Source: Kalymmatonema hyalinum WJT4-NPBG1
GTDB taxonomy: Bacteria; Cyanobacteriota; Cyanobacteriia; Cyanobacteriales; Nostocaceae
Assembly: GCA_019359075.1 (NCBI GenBank)
Contig: JAHHIB010000078.1
Coordinates: forward strand, 1 to 42,835
DNA length: 42,835 bases
Reading direction: 5' to 3'
Shown here: positions 7,783 through 16,582 of the stretch, one piece after another
How positions within the stretch are numbered: the stretch's first letter is position 1
Layout of the letters: each line of letters starts with the position of its first letter
Notes under the pieces: model-generated
The model's input: the letters and a program-made list of their open reading frames with translations, nothing else
Told to the model about the DNA's origin: nothing
The model's database searches: none
Translations under genes and position numbers: made by a program

Positions 7783-8568
7783 ATGAACAAATTTGATGAG
7801 ATAGTCTTACTTGGAACTAGGTTTCATAAACTCAAAGTTAATCAACTCATCGATTACGCTGTCAAAGCGGCAAAACTTGACAAGAAAACCACCATATGTC
7901 ACGTAAATATTCGGGGAATGAACTTTGCCTACGAACTCCCTTGGTATAGAGAGTTTCTCAACAAATCTGATTTAGTATTCTGCGATGGATTTGGTGTTCT
8001 AGTAGGAGCGAAACTCTGCGGCTGCAGCGCAGATTCATCTCATCGCATGACGTGTCCAGATTACATTGAGGATTTTGCCAAAGCTTGCGAGCGCGAAAAT
8101 GTTTCCTTGTTCCTGCTTGCTGGCGAGCCAGGTACGGTAGATAAAGCGATCGCCAAGCTGAAAGTGGTTGCACCAAATTTAAAAGTGAAAGGACATCACG
8201 GTTATTTTGACAAGTCTGGTAAGGAAAATGAATTTGTCATCCAAGAAATCAATAAATTTAAGCCAGATATTTTGTATATTGGCTTTGGTATGCCATTACA
8301 AGAACGTTGGATTCTAAATAATGCAGAGCAAATAGATACAAAAGTCTTTCTCCCTCTAGGTGCATGTCTTGATTTTTATACTGGCAACGTCAACAGAGGT
8401 CCACGTTGGATGACCAATAGCGGACTAGAATGGTTAACACGATTGGTCACACAACCACAACGTCTGTGGCATCGTTATGTGGTTGGCAATCCGCTGTTTT
8501 TTTATCGGGTTCTACAGGAACGGTTTACAAAACTTTTGAGAAAGCGTGGAACCTCATCGCAATACTAA
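7783..8568 (+). CDS. WecG/TagA/CpsF-family (GT26) glycosyltransferase
   Basis: The 261-residue protein carries the conserved GT26 blocks: an N-terminal VLLGTRFHKL, NIRGMNF, DLVFCDGFGVLVGAKL with the catalytic-type Asp, FLLAGEPGTVDKAI, LYIGFGMPLQERWI, PLGACLDFYTGNVNRGPRWM and a C-terminal GLEWLTRLVTQPQRLWHRY. Relatives transfer ManNAcA, ManNAc or glucose to a lipid-linked first sugar, so it probably adds the second residue of the repeat unit at the membrane. GGAGG at 7768-7772, ten bases before ATG 7783, supports the start. The sugar-transferase gene follows, and both likely share a transcript ending at the terminator at 10265-10300. Confidence 0.92.
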   Translation: MNKFDEIVLLGTRFHKLKVNQLIDYAVKAAKLDKKTTICHVNIRGMNFAYELPWYREFLNKSDLVFCDGFGVLVGAKLCGCSADSSHRMTCPDYIEDFAKACERENVSLFLLAGEPGTVDKAIAKLKVVAPNLKVKGHHGYFDKSGKENEFVIQEINKFKPDILYIGFGMPLQERWILNNAEQIDTKVFLPLGACLDFYTGNVNRGPRWMTNSGLEWLTRLVTQPQRLWHRYVVGNPLFFYRVLQERFTKLLRKRGTSSQY

Positions 8569-8752
8569 GCTGAGACGCCTACACATTGCACTTTTTTCCT
8601 TCGGGCTGCGCATAGGGGACATGCGCCATGCCCTAGCGCAATTGACTACCTTCACAAGTCGGTGTGCAGATGAAATGCGTAATTGCTTAAGCTGTTGCCC
8701 ATTTAACTTGCATATTGATTTGTACAGTTTAAATACAGGGGTAATAGGAATC

Positions 8753-10183
8753 GTGACATCTAAATCTTTATTAGTTCCAGGGTTTAAACCAGATTTAAGG
8801 TCAGCAAGTGGCACAAGGATACACAAAGGATTAACTAGCAAATTTCTGCGGGTAGGAACACTTATCTCGCTAGATGTCATTTCTCTGACCTTAGCATGGA
8901 AGTTGGCAGTATTTTATGGCACTCCATTAGAATCGCCTTGGACACAAAAAGCCTCTTTTCTACTGCTCATTTTGACAGTTGAAATAGGCATGATTGCAAC
9001 CAAAGGACTCTATAAATCAGGTGGAAATCGTCGTAACTATCCTGGTTTGATTAAAGCTGTGACGCTGTCAGAAGTTCTACTGTTGCTCATTGCCTTTCTC
9101 TACGAGCCAGATAGTTATGTCTCGCGCTCAACTTTTCTACTGTTTTGGCTGTTGTCTGTAGTTTTCATTTGTATCGCTCGCTTTACCTGTGATGTAGGCA
9201 CAAGAGTGCTTCGTAGTAGAGGAGCAATTCGCCATCCCGTTTTTCTGATTACGGATCTGGAAGACAAAGAAAGCCATATTCGGTTAATAGAGAAAGAGAA
9301 TTGCTACACGGTACAGGGAATTACTGACTCTAGCAGTTTGGATATGATGAACCGAGAAGCAACCTTTGAATATCTACGCACACAGGGTATAGAAGAGGCT
9401 TTTGTTTCTTGGAATGCCATTAAGAACCGTTTATATGTTTGCTGGCGTTTCCAAACAGCTGGCATTACCCTACGAATACTGCCAATTCAGAGTGAAGTTC
9501 ATCACCCTAAATCAGCCGTATTTTGGATGATTGGTGAAGTCCCTTGTATGACAATTCCAGCACCAATCATCGCAGGTGGAGATTTTTGGGTAAAGCGGAG
9601 TTTTGACCTTTGTGGTTCGATTGTTCTGTTACTCCTGCTGTCTCCTGTTTATCTGGTGATAGCTACACTCATTAAGTTAGATTCTTCTGGGCCAGTATTC
9701 TTCCAGCAAAATCGAATTGGTCTGCATGGTAAGAGTTTCAAGATTTGGAAATTCCGTACGATGGTTACCAACGCGGAAAAGTTGCAGGCGGCGCTAGAAG
9801 CAAAGAATGAAATCAAGGATGGGGTTCTCTTTAAGATGAAAGACGACCCTCGGATCACACGCATAGGCAAATTCCTGCGCCGTTACAGTCTGGACGAATT
9901 GCCACAACTGTTTAATGTTGTCCTTGGAGAGATGAGTTTGGTTGGTCCGCGTCCTCTCCCTATGAGGGACGTAGAAAGGTTCAAGACAAAGCACTTTATC
10001 CGGCAAGAAGTTCTGCCTGGTATTACCGGGTTGTGGCAGGTTTCTGGTCGCTCCGATATCGAGAATTTTGAAGATGGGGTGAAATTAGATATCGGTTACA
10101 TAGAAAATTGGTCTGTGTGGCTGGATCTGCAAATTTTGCTGAAAACTGTCAAGGTTGTCCTTGGTAAGACAGGTGCCTACTAA
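8753..10183 (+). CDS. Polyprenyl-phosphate sugar phosphotransferase (initiating sugar transferase)
   Basis: A multi-domain priming glycosyltransferase of the WcaJ/EpsL/CpsE type. It has several N-terminal membrane helices (LISLDVISLTLAWKLAVFYG; LLLLIAFLYE; LFWLLSVVFICIA), a middle cytosolic segment, one helix (SIVLLLLLSPVYLVIATLI) and a C-terminal PF02397 domain with SSGPVFFQQNRIG, FKIWKFRTM, RRYSLDELPQLFNVV, SLVGPRPLP and PGITGLWQVSGR. It loads the first sugar phosphate on undecaprenyl phosphate. GTG 8753 is my preferred start: the frame stays open back to ATG 8546, overlapping the previous gene, but those 69 codons run through a GC-rich palindromic stretch, lack protein-like features and sit before the first helix. 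A weak AGGAA precedes the GTG. A perfect terminator lies 80 bases downstream. Confidence 0.88.
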   Translation: MTSKSLLVPGFKPDLRSASGTRIHKGLTSKFLRVGTLISLDVISLTLAWKLAVFYGTPLESPWTQKASFLLLILTVEIGMIATKGLYKSGGNRRNYPGLIKAVTLSEVLLLLIAFLYEPDSYVSRSTFLLFWLLSVVFICIARFTCDVGTRVLRSRGAIRHPVFLITDLEDKESHIRLIEKENCYTVQGITDSSSLDMMNREATFEYLRTQGIEEAFVSWNAIKNRLYVCWRFQTAGITLRILPIQSEVHHPKSAVFWMIGEVPCMTIPAPIIAGGDFWVKRSFDLCGSIVLLLLLSPVYLVIATLIKLDSSGPVFFQQNRIGLHGKSFKIWKFRTMVTNAEKLQAALEAKNEIKDGVLFKMKDDPRITRIGKFLRRYSLDELPQLFNVVLGEMSLVGPRPLPMRDVERFKTKHFIRQEVLPGITGLWQVSGRSDIENFEDGVKLDIGYIENWSVWLDLQILLKTVKVVLGKTGAY

Positions 10184-11159
10184 ATAGCACGCAGCAAGGT
10201 TTTTACAGACTTTTCTTGCTTTTCCTACCTTGTTCTAAAAATCTAAGCACACGAGATATAGCTTGTCATGAGTGCTTAAGCCCTCATGACGAATTTTTTT
10301 GGAGACTGATAACGCTATAAACCCATGCAAAAATGTATTAATTTTTACAAACACTTAAAATAGAAATTGCTCTTTCTTTGCATATCATTTTTACAGGAAC
10401 TATTCCTAACTAATCTGAATCTCAGTTCTACAAGCCTTTGCTTACAAAACAGACTTTTTTTACTTTTCTTACTTAATTATCAAATCCGGAAACTTTACAT
10501 TTTCTTTAAAAATATTTTTTATTTCTACTTGAAATTACTGGCATTTCAAGTTATATTTAACTTCGTCACTTGGCAATCTCAACAACTGAAGATTGTTAGA
10601 AATTAGATTGTGCCTAGAGCAAAACGCTTCTGATGAGAGCATATTTTATAGCTAGTAGGCACTCATTTGACCAGTGTTTTGTAGTTCTCAAGAATTGAAG
10701 TATAAATAGGGTAAAAAAAATATGCAAGTTTGTGCATTTACCAAAATCAGTAAAAACGGCAGGCAATATCGTAAACCAAACACCACTGTCCATACAACAC
10801 TTGTGAATTTGATTGAGTAAGTAGGATTAGCATCACAGGACGCACTTACTAGTCAATAACTTCATCACTCAAACTACATTAGACATATCTTGAAACTCTA
10901 CGTCCATCCAAGGCTTGGTACCCGAAGGGAGCGCAAAGCGCTCACGTAGTGCATGGAGTAAGATTGCAAAAATACTTGAATTGTCTTGTTGAGCGCGCCT
11001 CCACAGTAGGTACGCTAGTACCATAGTATTATTATGCTTAAAGCAATAAAAATCAATTTCAATTTGTTAAAAGATAGCCGATGCTATGAAGCTAAGGTAT
11101 TCATATGAAATTTCATTTTTGGCTCCAATTTCGTAATGAACTACGGCTAGGAAACTTGT
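10184..11159. other. AT-rich spacer between the priming genes and the wzc operon
   Basis: Nearly 1 kb without a credible gene; the 79-codon open frame at 10367-10606 is Leu/Phe low-complexity and lacks a ribosome-binding site. The spacer holds the terminator at 10265-10300, pyrimidine tracts at 10209-10231 and 10455-10474 of the dispersed family, and a small palindrome GAGCGC-aaa-GCGCTC (10929-10943) in a GC-rich patch. The wzc operon promoter should lie in its right half, but no confident -10/-35 pair could be assigned. Confidence 0.5.
10265..10300 (+). terminator. Rho-independent terminator after the sugar transferase gene
   Basis: GTCATGAG (10265-10272) and CTCATGAC (10283-10290) form a perfect 8-bp stem around tgcttaagcc, followed directly by GAATTTTTTT. 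The loop contains the palindrome GCTTAAGC. It ends the upstream transcript and separates it from wzc. Confidence 0.8.
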
Positions 11160-13388
11160 ATGGAGACTAAAGGCTATCAAGAAGAAATAGATATTCAAAA
11201 ATATTGGCTGGTTCTGAAACGCCGTTGGCCAATTGTGGCAGGAGTTGTTCTAGCTTCAATAGGATTATCGTCGTTTGCTGTGTTCCTGCAAAAACCTAAA
11301 TATCAGGCGAGCGGAATGCTTCTTTTTAAATCAGATCGAACCTCATCACTTACAAAAGTAGGAGAAAAGATAGGGGATCTTGAATCATTGATGCGCGAGG
11401 GAAACCCGCTAGAAACGCAAGCTGTGATCTTGAAATCTGAACCGATTTTAGAAGAAGTAATCAAGACCCTAGGGTTAAAAGATAAAAAAGGGGCTACTCT
11501 TGATCCAGAGTCACTACAAATCAAGGTTGAACCAATTGTAGGCACAGACGTACTGAAGGTTTCCTACACTTCAGAAAACCCTGAATTGGCGGCATCAGTA
11601 GTCAATCAGTTGATGAAATCCTATGTTGCAAACAACATTCAGTCCAATCGAGCTCAAGTCTTTGCCGCAGGTGAATTTATTAAAAACCAACTGCCATACG
11701 CTCGGGCAGAATTAGATCACTCAGCAGAGGCATTACGTCAATTTAAAACTCGGTATAAGATTATCCAGCTTCCAGAAGAGGCGAGCGCTGCTGTTCAAAA
11801 TCTTGGTCAGATAGATCAGGAAATAAATCAAGCGCGGGCTGCGCTAGCAGATGTGAGCGCTCAGGAAGCAAAAATGAACAGTCAATTAAATTTGGCTGGG
11901 GATCAGGCTGTGGAAGTGACTTCCATAAGTCAGATACCTGGTGTACAGGAAGTCTTAAGCGAGTTACAAAAGGTGCAAACTAAGCTCGCAAATGAAAAAG
12001 CACGCTACACCAGTGAACATCCATCTATTGCTGAGTTAAAAAATAAAGAAGTCACTTTAAATGCTTTATTACAGCAGCGAATTGAGCAGGTTTTAGGAAC
12101 TAAAGGGATAAAGCAGGTTTTAGGAACTCAACAAAACGTTCCTCCTGGTAAGTTGCAGGTTGGGAAAATCAAAGAAAACCTAACAAGTGAATTTGCAAGA
12201 ATACAAGCGCAACGCCAAGGTTTGGAAAGCAAAATACAAGCTTTGTCTAGCATCCAAGCCAGTTATAAGCAAAGGCTTGCGATGATGCCAAATTTGGAGA
12301 AAAAGCAAGGAGATTTTGAGCGAAAGTTATCTATCTCGAAAAAGAACTATGAAAACCTTGTCAGCACACTACAGGAAATTGAAGTCGCAGAAAAGCAAAC
12401 CGTTGGCAATGCTAAAGAGATTCAACCTGCCCAGGTTCCCAAAAAACCAGTTCTCTCCAAAGTCGTACTGCTTTTAGCAGGAGGTGGCCTATTTGTTGGC
12501 TTGCTACTTGGTGTTGCTGCTGCGTTTTTTGTAGACCTAGTAGACAGATCCTTGAAAACAGTTAAGGAAGCCGAGACATTTTTTGGCTATACTCTACTAG
12601 GGCTCATTCCTAAGTTTGAATCAAATAGCACATCTGCTCCTCCTAAATTGATGTCAGAAGGAGTTTCTGCTCGAGTGATTGTCGCAACTTCTCCTCGCTC
12701 GGTGATTCATGAAGCATATCAAATGCTTCAGGCAAACCTGAAGTTTATTAGCCATAAAAAAGTTCGCACAATTGTGGTAACGAGTTCTGTGCCAGGGGAG
12801 GGGAAATCAGAAGTTTCTGCTAACTTAGCTGCGGTACTGGCTCAGGCAGGACGGCGAGTTCTGCTAGTCGATGCAGATATGCGTAAACCAACGCAACATC
12901 ACTTGTGGGGTGTGATAAACTCAGTCGGTTTAAGTAACATCATTGTTTGTCAGGCTGAATTTCCCCAAGGTGTGCAAACAGTTACACAGCACCTGTCTGT
13001 CCTCACCGCTGGAGTCGTACCTCCCAACCCCCTGGCTTTGATTGACTCTGATCGCATGGCTACTCTGATTAAAATGTTCTCTGACAAATACGACTACATC
13101 GTGTTTGATACTCCTCCTTTAGTTGGGACAGCTGATGCAGCAGTTTTAGGAAAAATGGCGGATGGAGTTTTGCTAGTCGTTCGACCGGGTGTTGTGGATT
13201 CAGCAAGCGCTACCGCAGCAAAATCGCTGCTGGAACGTTCTGACGCTAACATTTTGGGAATGATTGCTAACGCTGTCAACGTGAAGCACGAACCTGGCAA
13301 CTACTTTTACTATTCCAGCGCTCGAGTGGGACAGACTGTGGTAGAAACTGAAGTGGGGACTGAACAATGGAAGCACAAATCGACTTAA
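11160..13388 (+). CDS. wzc: Wzc-type polysaccharide copolymerase / BY-kinase
   Basis: The 742-residue protein has an N-terminal Wzz domain with TM1 (about 25-45, IVAGVVLASIGLSSFAVFL), a long periplasmic coiled-coil region, TM2 (about 436-460, VVLLLAGGGLFVGLLLGVAA) and a cytoplasmic tyrosine kinase. The kinase has Walker A SVPGEGKSEVSANLA (about 541-555), Walker A' LLVDADMRKP (about 566) and Walker B IVFDTPPL (about 646). The tail has the Tyr cluster NYFYYSS, the probable autophosphorylation site. Fusion of Wzz and kinase is the usual arrangement in Gram-negative and cyanobacterial producers. It controls chain length and couples polymerisation to export. An in-frame 27-bp duplication lies in the periplasmic part. 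It opens the main operon and overlaps the next gene by 22 bp. No Wzb phosphatase is seen. Confidence 0.93.
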   Translation: METKGYQEEIDIQKYWLVLKRRWPIVAGVVLASIGLSSFAVFLQKPKYQASGMLLFKSDRTSSLTKVGEKIGDLESLMREGNPLETQAVILKSEPILEEVIKTLGLKDKKGATLDPESLQIKVEPIVGTDVLKVSYTSENPELAASVVNQLMKSYVANNIQSNRAQVFAAGEFIKNQLPYARAELDHSAEALRQFKTRYKIIQLPEEASAAVQNLGQIDQEINQARAALADVSAQEAKMNSQLNLAGDQAVEVTSISQIPGVQEVLSELQKVQTKLANEKARYTSEHPSIAELKNKEVTLNALLQQRIEQVLGTKGIKQVLGTQQNVPPGKLQVGKIKENLTSEFARIQAQRQGLESKIQALSSIQASYKQRLAMMPNLEKKQGDFERKLSISKKNYENLVSTLQEIEVAEKQTVGNAKEIQPAQVPKKPVLSKVVLLLAGGGLFVGLLLGVAAAFFVDLVDRSLKTVKEAETFFGYTLLGLIPKFESNSTSAPPKLMSEGVSARVIVATSPRSVIHEAYQMLQANLKFISHKKVRTIVVTSSVPGEGKSEVSANLAAVLAQAGRRVLLVDADMRKPTQHHLWGVINSVGLSNIIVCQAEFPQGVQTVTQHLSVLTAGVVPPNPLALIDSDRMATLIKMFSDKYDYIVFDTPPLVGTADAAVLGKMADGVLLVVRPGVVDSASATAAKSLLERSDANILGMIANAVNVKHEPGNYFYYSSARVGQTVVETEVGTEQWKHKST
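12085..12138 (+). repeat. In-frame 27-bp tandem duplication inside wzc
   Basis: AGCAGGTTTTAGGAACT occurs at 12085 and again at 12112, a 27-nt period. It encodes consecutive nine-residue units IEQVLGTKG and IKQVLGTQQ in the periplasmic coiled-coil region. The reading frame is preserved, so the copy lengthens the coil without breaking the protein. Confidence 0.65.
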
Positions 13389-13936
13389 AGGCAAAGACAA
13401 AGGGAGACAAAGCTTCTGCTTTTGGTCTTTGGCAACAAATTAAAGAAGACTGGATTGCCCACGGACGGGATTGGACTAAGCCTGGATTCCGAGCCGTAGC
13501 AATTCACCGTTTTGGAGTTTGGCGCAAGAAGATTAAACCCAAACTTTTGCAAGCGCCTTTCAGCCTTCTCTATGGAATGCTATATCGCAAGGTTCGCAAT
13601 ACGTACGGAATTGAACTGCCTTACACTGTCCAGCTTGGTCGCCGTGTGGTTATTCAACATCAAGGAGCAATAGTCATTCACTCACACTGCTGTGTTGGCG
13701 ACGACTGTATTATACGCCAAGGAGTGACTTTGGGAATGCGTTACCTAGATCGTCCCATGGATGCGCCCAAGCTGGGCAAACGTGTCGATGTTGGTGCTGG
13801 TGCACAAATATTGGGCAACGTCACCATTGGAGATAACGCAAGCATTGGTGCTAATGCTGTGGTTTTGTGCGATGTTCCAGCAGGAGCAACAGCAGTTGGG
13901 ATACCTGCAAAAATCATTTCTTCAAAAGTCCGATAA
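13367..13936 (+). CDS. Serine-acetyltransferase-like (left-handed beta-helix) O-acetyltransferase
   Basis: The 189-residue protein has an N-terminal helical part (WQQIKEDWIAHGRDWTKPGFRAVAIHRFGVW) and a C-terminal hexapeptide-repeat beta-helix (VVIQHQGAIVIHSHCCVGDDCIIRQ, LGNVTIGDNASIGANAVVL) ending AVGIPAKII. This is the layout of CysE-type serine acetyltransferases and of their relatives in capsule clusters. His residues of the IxHxxxxxIH-like active region are present (IQHQGAIVIHSH). In this position, overlapping wzc by 22 bp, acetylation of a polysaccharide residue or carrier-linked sugar is more likely than cysteine synthesis, but the sequence alone does not settle the acceptor. Confidence 0.85.
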   Translation: MEAQIDLKAKTKGDKASAFGLWQQIKEDWIAHGRDWTKPGFRAVAIHRFGVWRKKIKPKLLQAPFSLLYGMLYRKVRNTYGIELPYTVQLGRRVVIQHQGAIVIHSHCCVGDDCIIRQGVTLGMRYLDRPMDAPKLGKRVDVGAGAQILGNVTIGDNASIGANAVVLCDVPAGATAVGIPAKIISSKVR

Positions 13937-13965
13937 CAATGCTCTTGTATTGAGGTAACAATGCC

Positions 13966-15198
13966 ATGTCAGTTAGCCAGTTCGTGGCTTCGTGTATTAA
14001 TGTTGTGCTGTTAGTTAGCGCATCGGGTTTATTTATTGTTTGTCTATCTTTTTTGATTGAATGTACTGCGGCTTTGTTCCCAAAGGCTTCGACTTCTGAA
14101 GCTGACCGCAAAGATGCTAAAGATACTAAAGTAACTGTCTTAGTCCCAGCACATAATGAAGAGATTGTCATCGGTTCAACTCTCAAAAAACTGATTCCTG
14201 CATTGAAAGAACAAGACCGTCTCGTTGTGATTGCTGACAATTGTAGTGATGCGACAGCTCAAATTGCTCGTACAATGGGTGCTACAGTGATTGAGCGTCA
14301 GAACCTCGAGCAAAGAGGCAAGGGATACGCCTTAGACTATGGCTTACAGTTTATTGAGTCAGATCCTCCTGATGTAGTTGTGATTGTTGATGCTGATTGT
14401 ACAGTCTATCCAGGTGCAATTGAGCAGTTAAGTCAGTGTGCGATCGCCACACAGCAACCTGTCCAAGCAACCTACTTGATGCTCAGACCTAAAAACTCTC
14501 AGTCGTCAAAAGACTTCGTTTCCCAATTTTCCAACATCGTTAGGAATCTAGCTCGTCCCCGTGGATTAGCTCGCCTGGGGCTACCTTGCCCGTTGCTTGG
14601 CACAGGTATGGCTTTCCCTTGGTCAGTCATTCGCTCAGTGAGTTTAGCCAACGGTCACCTCCTTGAAGATTTGAAACTAGGCTTGGATTTGACTATAGCT
14701 GGACACACACCAGTGTTTTGCCCAGAAGCAAAAGTTACTGGGTATTTGCCGCAGCAGTTGCAGGCTGCTAGAAGTCAGAGAACCCGTTGGGAACATGGTC
14801 ATTTACAAATTATCCAGACTTATGTCCCTACCCTGTTGAAAGAAGCAGTCTATCAAAAAAGATTCGACTTGTTGGTGAGCATTCTGGATTTGTGTGTGCC
14901 ACCTTTATCTCTGCTTGTTGTTCTTTGGTTAGGGCTAATGGCAGTGACTTTGCTGTTTGCAGTCTTAGGAGTGTCATGGATACCAGCAGCTATTGTAGCT
15001 ACAGCGGGACTTTGTTTCCTCGTGGCAATTATGACAGCTTGGGCTAAATTTGCTCGCCAAGACCTTCCTCTGTTGCAACTTTTAAGTGTTCCTTTTTATG
15101 TTCTTTGGAAAATTCCAGTTTATCTCAAGTTTTTAGTGAAACCTCAAAGCGCGTGGGTTCGTACCCAAAGGGACTCAGTTAATCCTGCTGATTCTTAA
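13966..15198 (+). CDS. Membrane glycosyltransferase family 2 (processive-like)
   Basis: A GT-A fold GT2 enzyme of 410 residues. It starts with a membrane helix (VVLLVSASGLFIVCLSFLI), then VLVPAHNEEIVIGSTL, DNCSDATAQIA, RGKGYALDYGL, the metal-binding VIVDADCTV (DxD), GTGMAFPWSVI, an LLEDLKLGLDL block with the catalytic-type ED, and RSQRTRWEHGH, a (Q/R)xxRW motif. Two or three C-terminal helices follow. The RxRW and TM arrangement is seen in cellulose/hyaluronan-synthase-like GT2 and in many repeat-unit transferases. It acts at the cytoplasmic membrane face. It follows the acetyltransferase gene by 29 bp, so co-transcription is likely. Confidence 0.9.
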   Translation: MSVSQFVASCINVVLLVSASGLFIVCLSFLIECTAALFPKASTSEADRKDAKDTKVTVLVPAHNEEIVIGSTLKKLIPALKEQDRLVVIADNCSDATAQIARTMGATVIERQNLEQRGKGYALDYGLQFIESDPPDVVVIVDADCTVYPGAIEQLSQCAIATQQPVQATYLMLRPKNSQSSKDFVSQFSNIVRNLARPRGLARLGLPCPLLGTGMAFPWSVIRSVSLANGHLLEDLKLGLDLTIAGHTPVFCPEAKVTGYLPQQLQAARSQRTRWEHGHLQIIQTYVPTLLKEAVYQKRFDLLVSILDLCVPPLSLLVVLWLGLMAVTLLFAVLGVSWIPAAIVATAGLCFLVAIMTAWAKFARQDLPLLQLLSVPFYVLWKIPVYLKFLVKPQSAWVRTQRDSVNPADS

Positions 15199-15234
15199 TG
15201 GATATATTGCAATTCCAGATTTAAGGAAAAGGTT

Positions 15235-16503
15235 ATGAACAAAATTCAACAGCCATCGACCCAAAAGAATACGATTTTGCTAGTAACGGCAGTTCCCCTT
15301 CGGGAAGTAAACGGTCAATTGGGGTTGGATGACCAAACCTGCGAAGGTTTGGTTCGCTGGGCAGAGAATTTTGAGCGAGTTGTCATGGCTGGTCCTGGGT
15401 TACCAGAACACATGGCTGTAAAACAAGATTCTTCAACTAGCGGAACCACATGGTTACCAGTTGCAAGTTTACCATGTGCAGATCGGCTGGAATTAGTAAG
15501 ACTGCCGTATGCATACAAATTACAAGACTTTATAAAGACGTATACAACTACACGCCAATTGTTGAAAGAAAATATACAGAAGAGCCAGTATCTTTGTTTT
15601 ACACTTGGTGGACTTATTGGAGATTGGGGAGGAATCGCTTGTTTAGAATCTATGAAGCTTGAACGACCTTATGCTGTCTGGTTTGATCGCGTTGAGTATG
15701 AGGTTATCCGTCGAACGTTGCATACTCTGCCTCTAAAGCGCCGCATTAAAGAGTTTTTGACTCTACCATTAATGAAACGCTACCAACAATACTTAATTCG
15801 TCAAAGCAGTCTAGGACTTTTTCAAGGGCAAGATTGCTATTCGGCATATTCACCTTTTTCCAAACAGCCTCATTGCGTTTACGATGTTCACACAAAAAAG
15901 TCTGATCAGATTGACGAACCAAGCATAAACCTCAAAATCGAGGAACTATTGTGTGGTGGACCTTTGCGGATTTGTTATGCGGGACGAGCAGCAGACATGA
16001 AAGGTCCACTCGATTGGCTGCATACTGTACATCGCGTTTGCAAAGCTGGTGTTGATGTCCAAGCCACTTGGGTTGGAGATGGACCACTTCTGCCAAAGAT
16101 GAAGTCGTTAGCTCAAGAGTTGGGCATTGCTGACCGTGTCCATTTAGTCGGGTTTGTTAGTGACCGAAGCAAAATTTTACAGACGATCCGAGAAAGTCAT
16201 ATCTTCCTATTTTGCCATAAAACGCCAGAATCGCCTCGGTGTCTGGTTGAGTCAATAGTCTCCGGTTGTCCTATTGTTGGTTATGGTAGCTCCTATTCCC
16301 AAGGGCTTGTCTCTCAACATGGAGGTGGTGTATTTGCGCCAATGAACGACTGGCAGAAACTGGCTGACCTAGTCATTGAACTTAATTCAAATCGAGCAAG
16401 ATTGAGTGAGTTAGTTCGAGCAGCCGCACTGTCTGGTCAGTTTTTTGATGAAGAAACTGTTTATCAACAGCGAAGTGACTTCATTAAGAAATATTTGACA
16501 TGA
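15235..16503 (+). CDS. Glycosyltransferase, GT4-like (GT-B fold)
   Basis: This 422-residue protein has a typical GT-B C-terminal half: GGPLRICYAGRAADMKGPLDWLH, ATWVGDGPLLPKMKSLAQELGI, VHLVGFVSDRSKIL and SPRCLVESIVSGCPIVGYGSS, in which the E7E-type motif is replaced by RCLVESIVSG. The divergent N-terminal half includes TILLVTAVPLREVNGQLGLDDQTCEGLVRW. It should add one sugar of the repeat unit from a nucleotide sugar. A good AAGGAAAAGG lies just before ATG 15235. It is separated from the previous gene by 36 bp and forms part of the wzc operon. Donor and linkage are not predictable here. Confidence 0.88.
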   Translation: MNKIQQPSTQKNTILLVTAVPLREVNGQLGLDDQTCEGLVRWAENFERVVMAGPGLPEHMAVKQDSSTSGTTWLPVASLPCADRLELVRLPYAYKLQDFIKTYTTTRQLLKENIQKSQYLCFTLGGLIGDWGGIACLESMKLERPYAVWFDRVEYEVIRRTLHTLPLKRRIKEFLTLPLMKRYQQYLIRQSSLGLFQGQDCYSAYSPFSKQPHCVYDVHTKKSDQIDEPSINLKIEELLCGGPLRICYAGRAADMKGPLDWLHTVHRVCKAGVDVQATWVGDGPLLPKMKSLAQELGIADRVHLVGFVSDRSKILQTIRESHIFLFCHKTPESPRCLVESIVSGCPIVGYGSSYSQGLVSQHGGGVFAPMNDWQKLADLVIELNSNRARLSELVRAAALSGQFFDEETVYQQRSDFIKKYLT

Positions 16504-16582
16504 TTCACTTTTTAGATGTTTATCATTCTAAGTGAGTGGCATTAAAAAAATAAAGCTCAATTCCACATAGAGAGATACAGTT

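Noticed and set aside
10367-10606. 79-codon plus-strand frame in the spacer before wzc
   Set aside because: Leu/Phe-rich translation of AT-rich DNA, no start signals.
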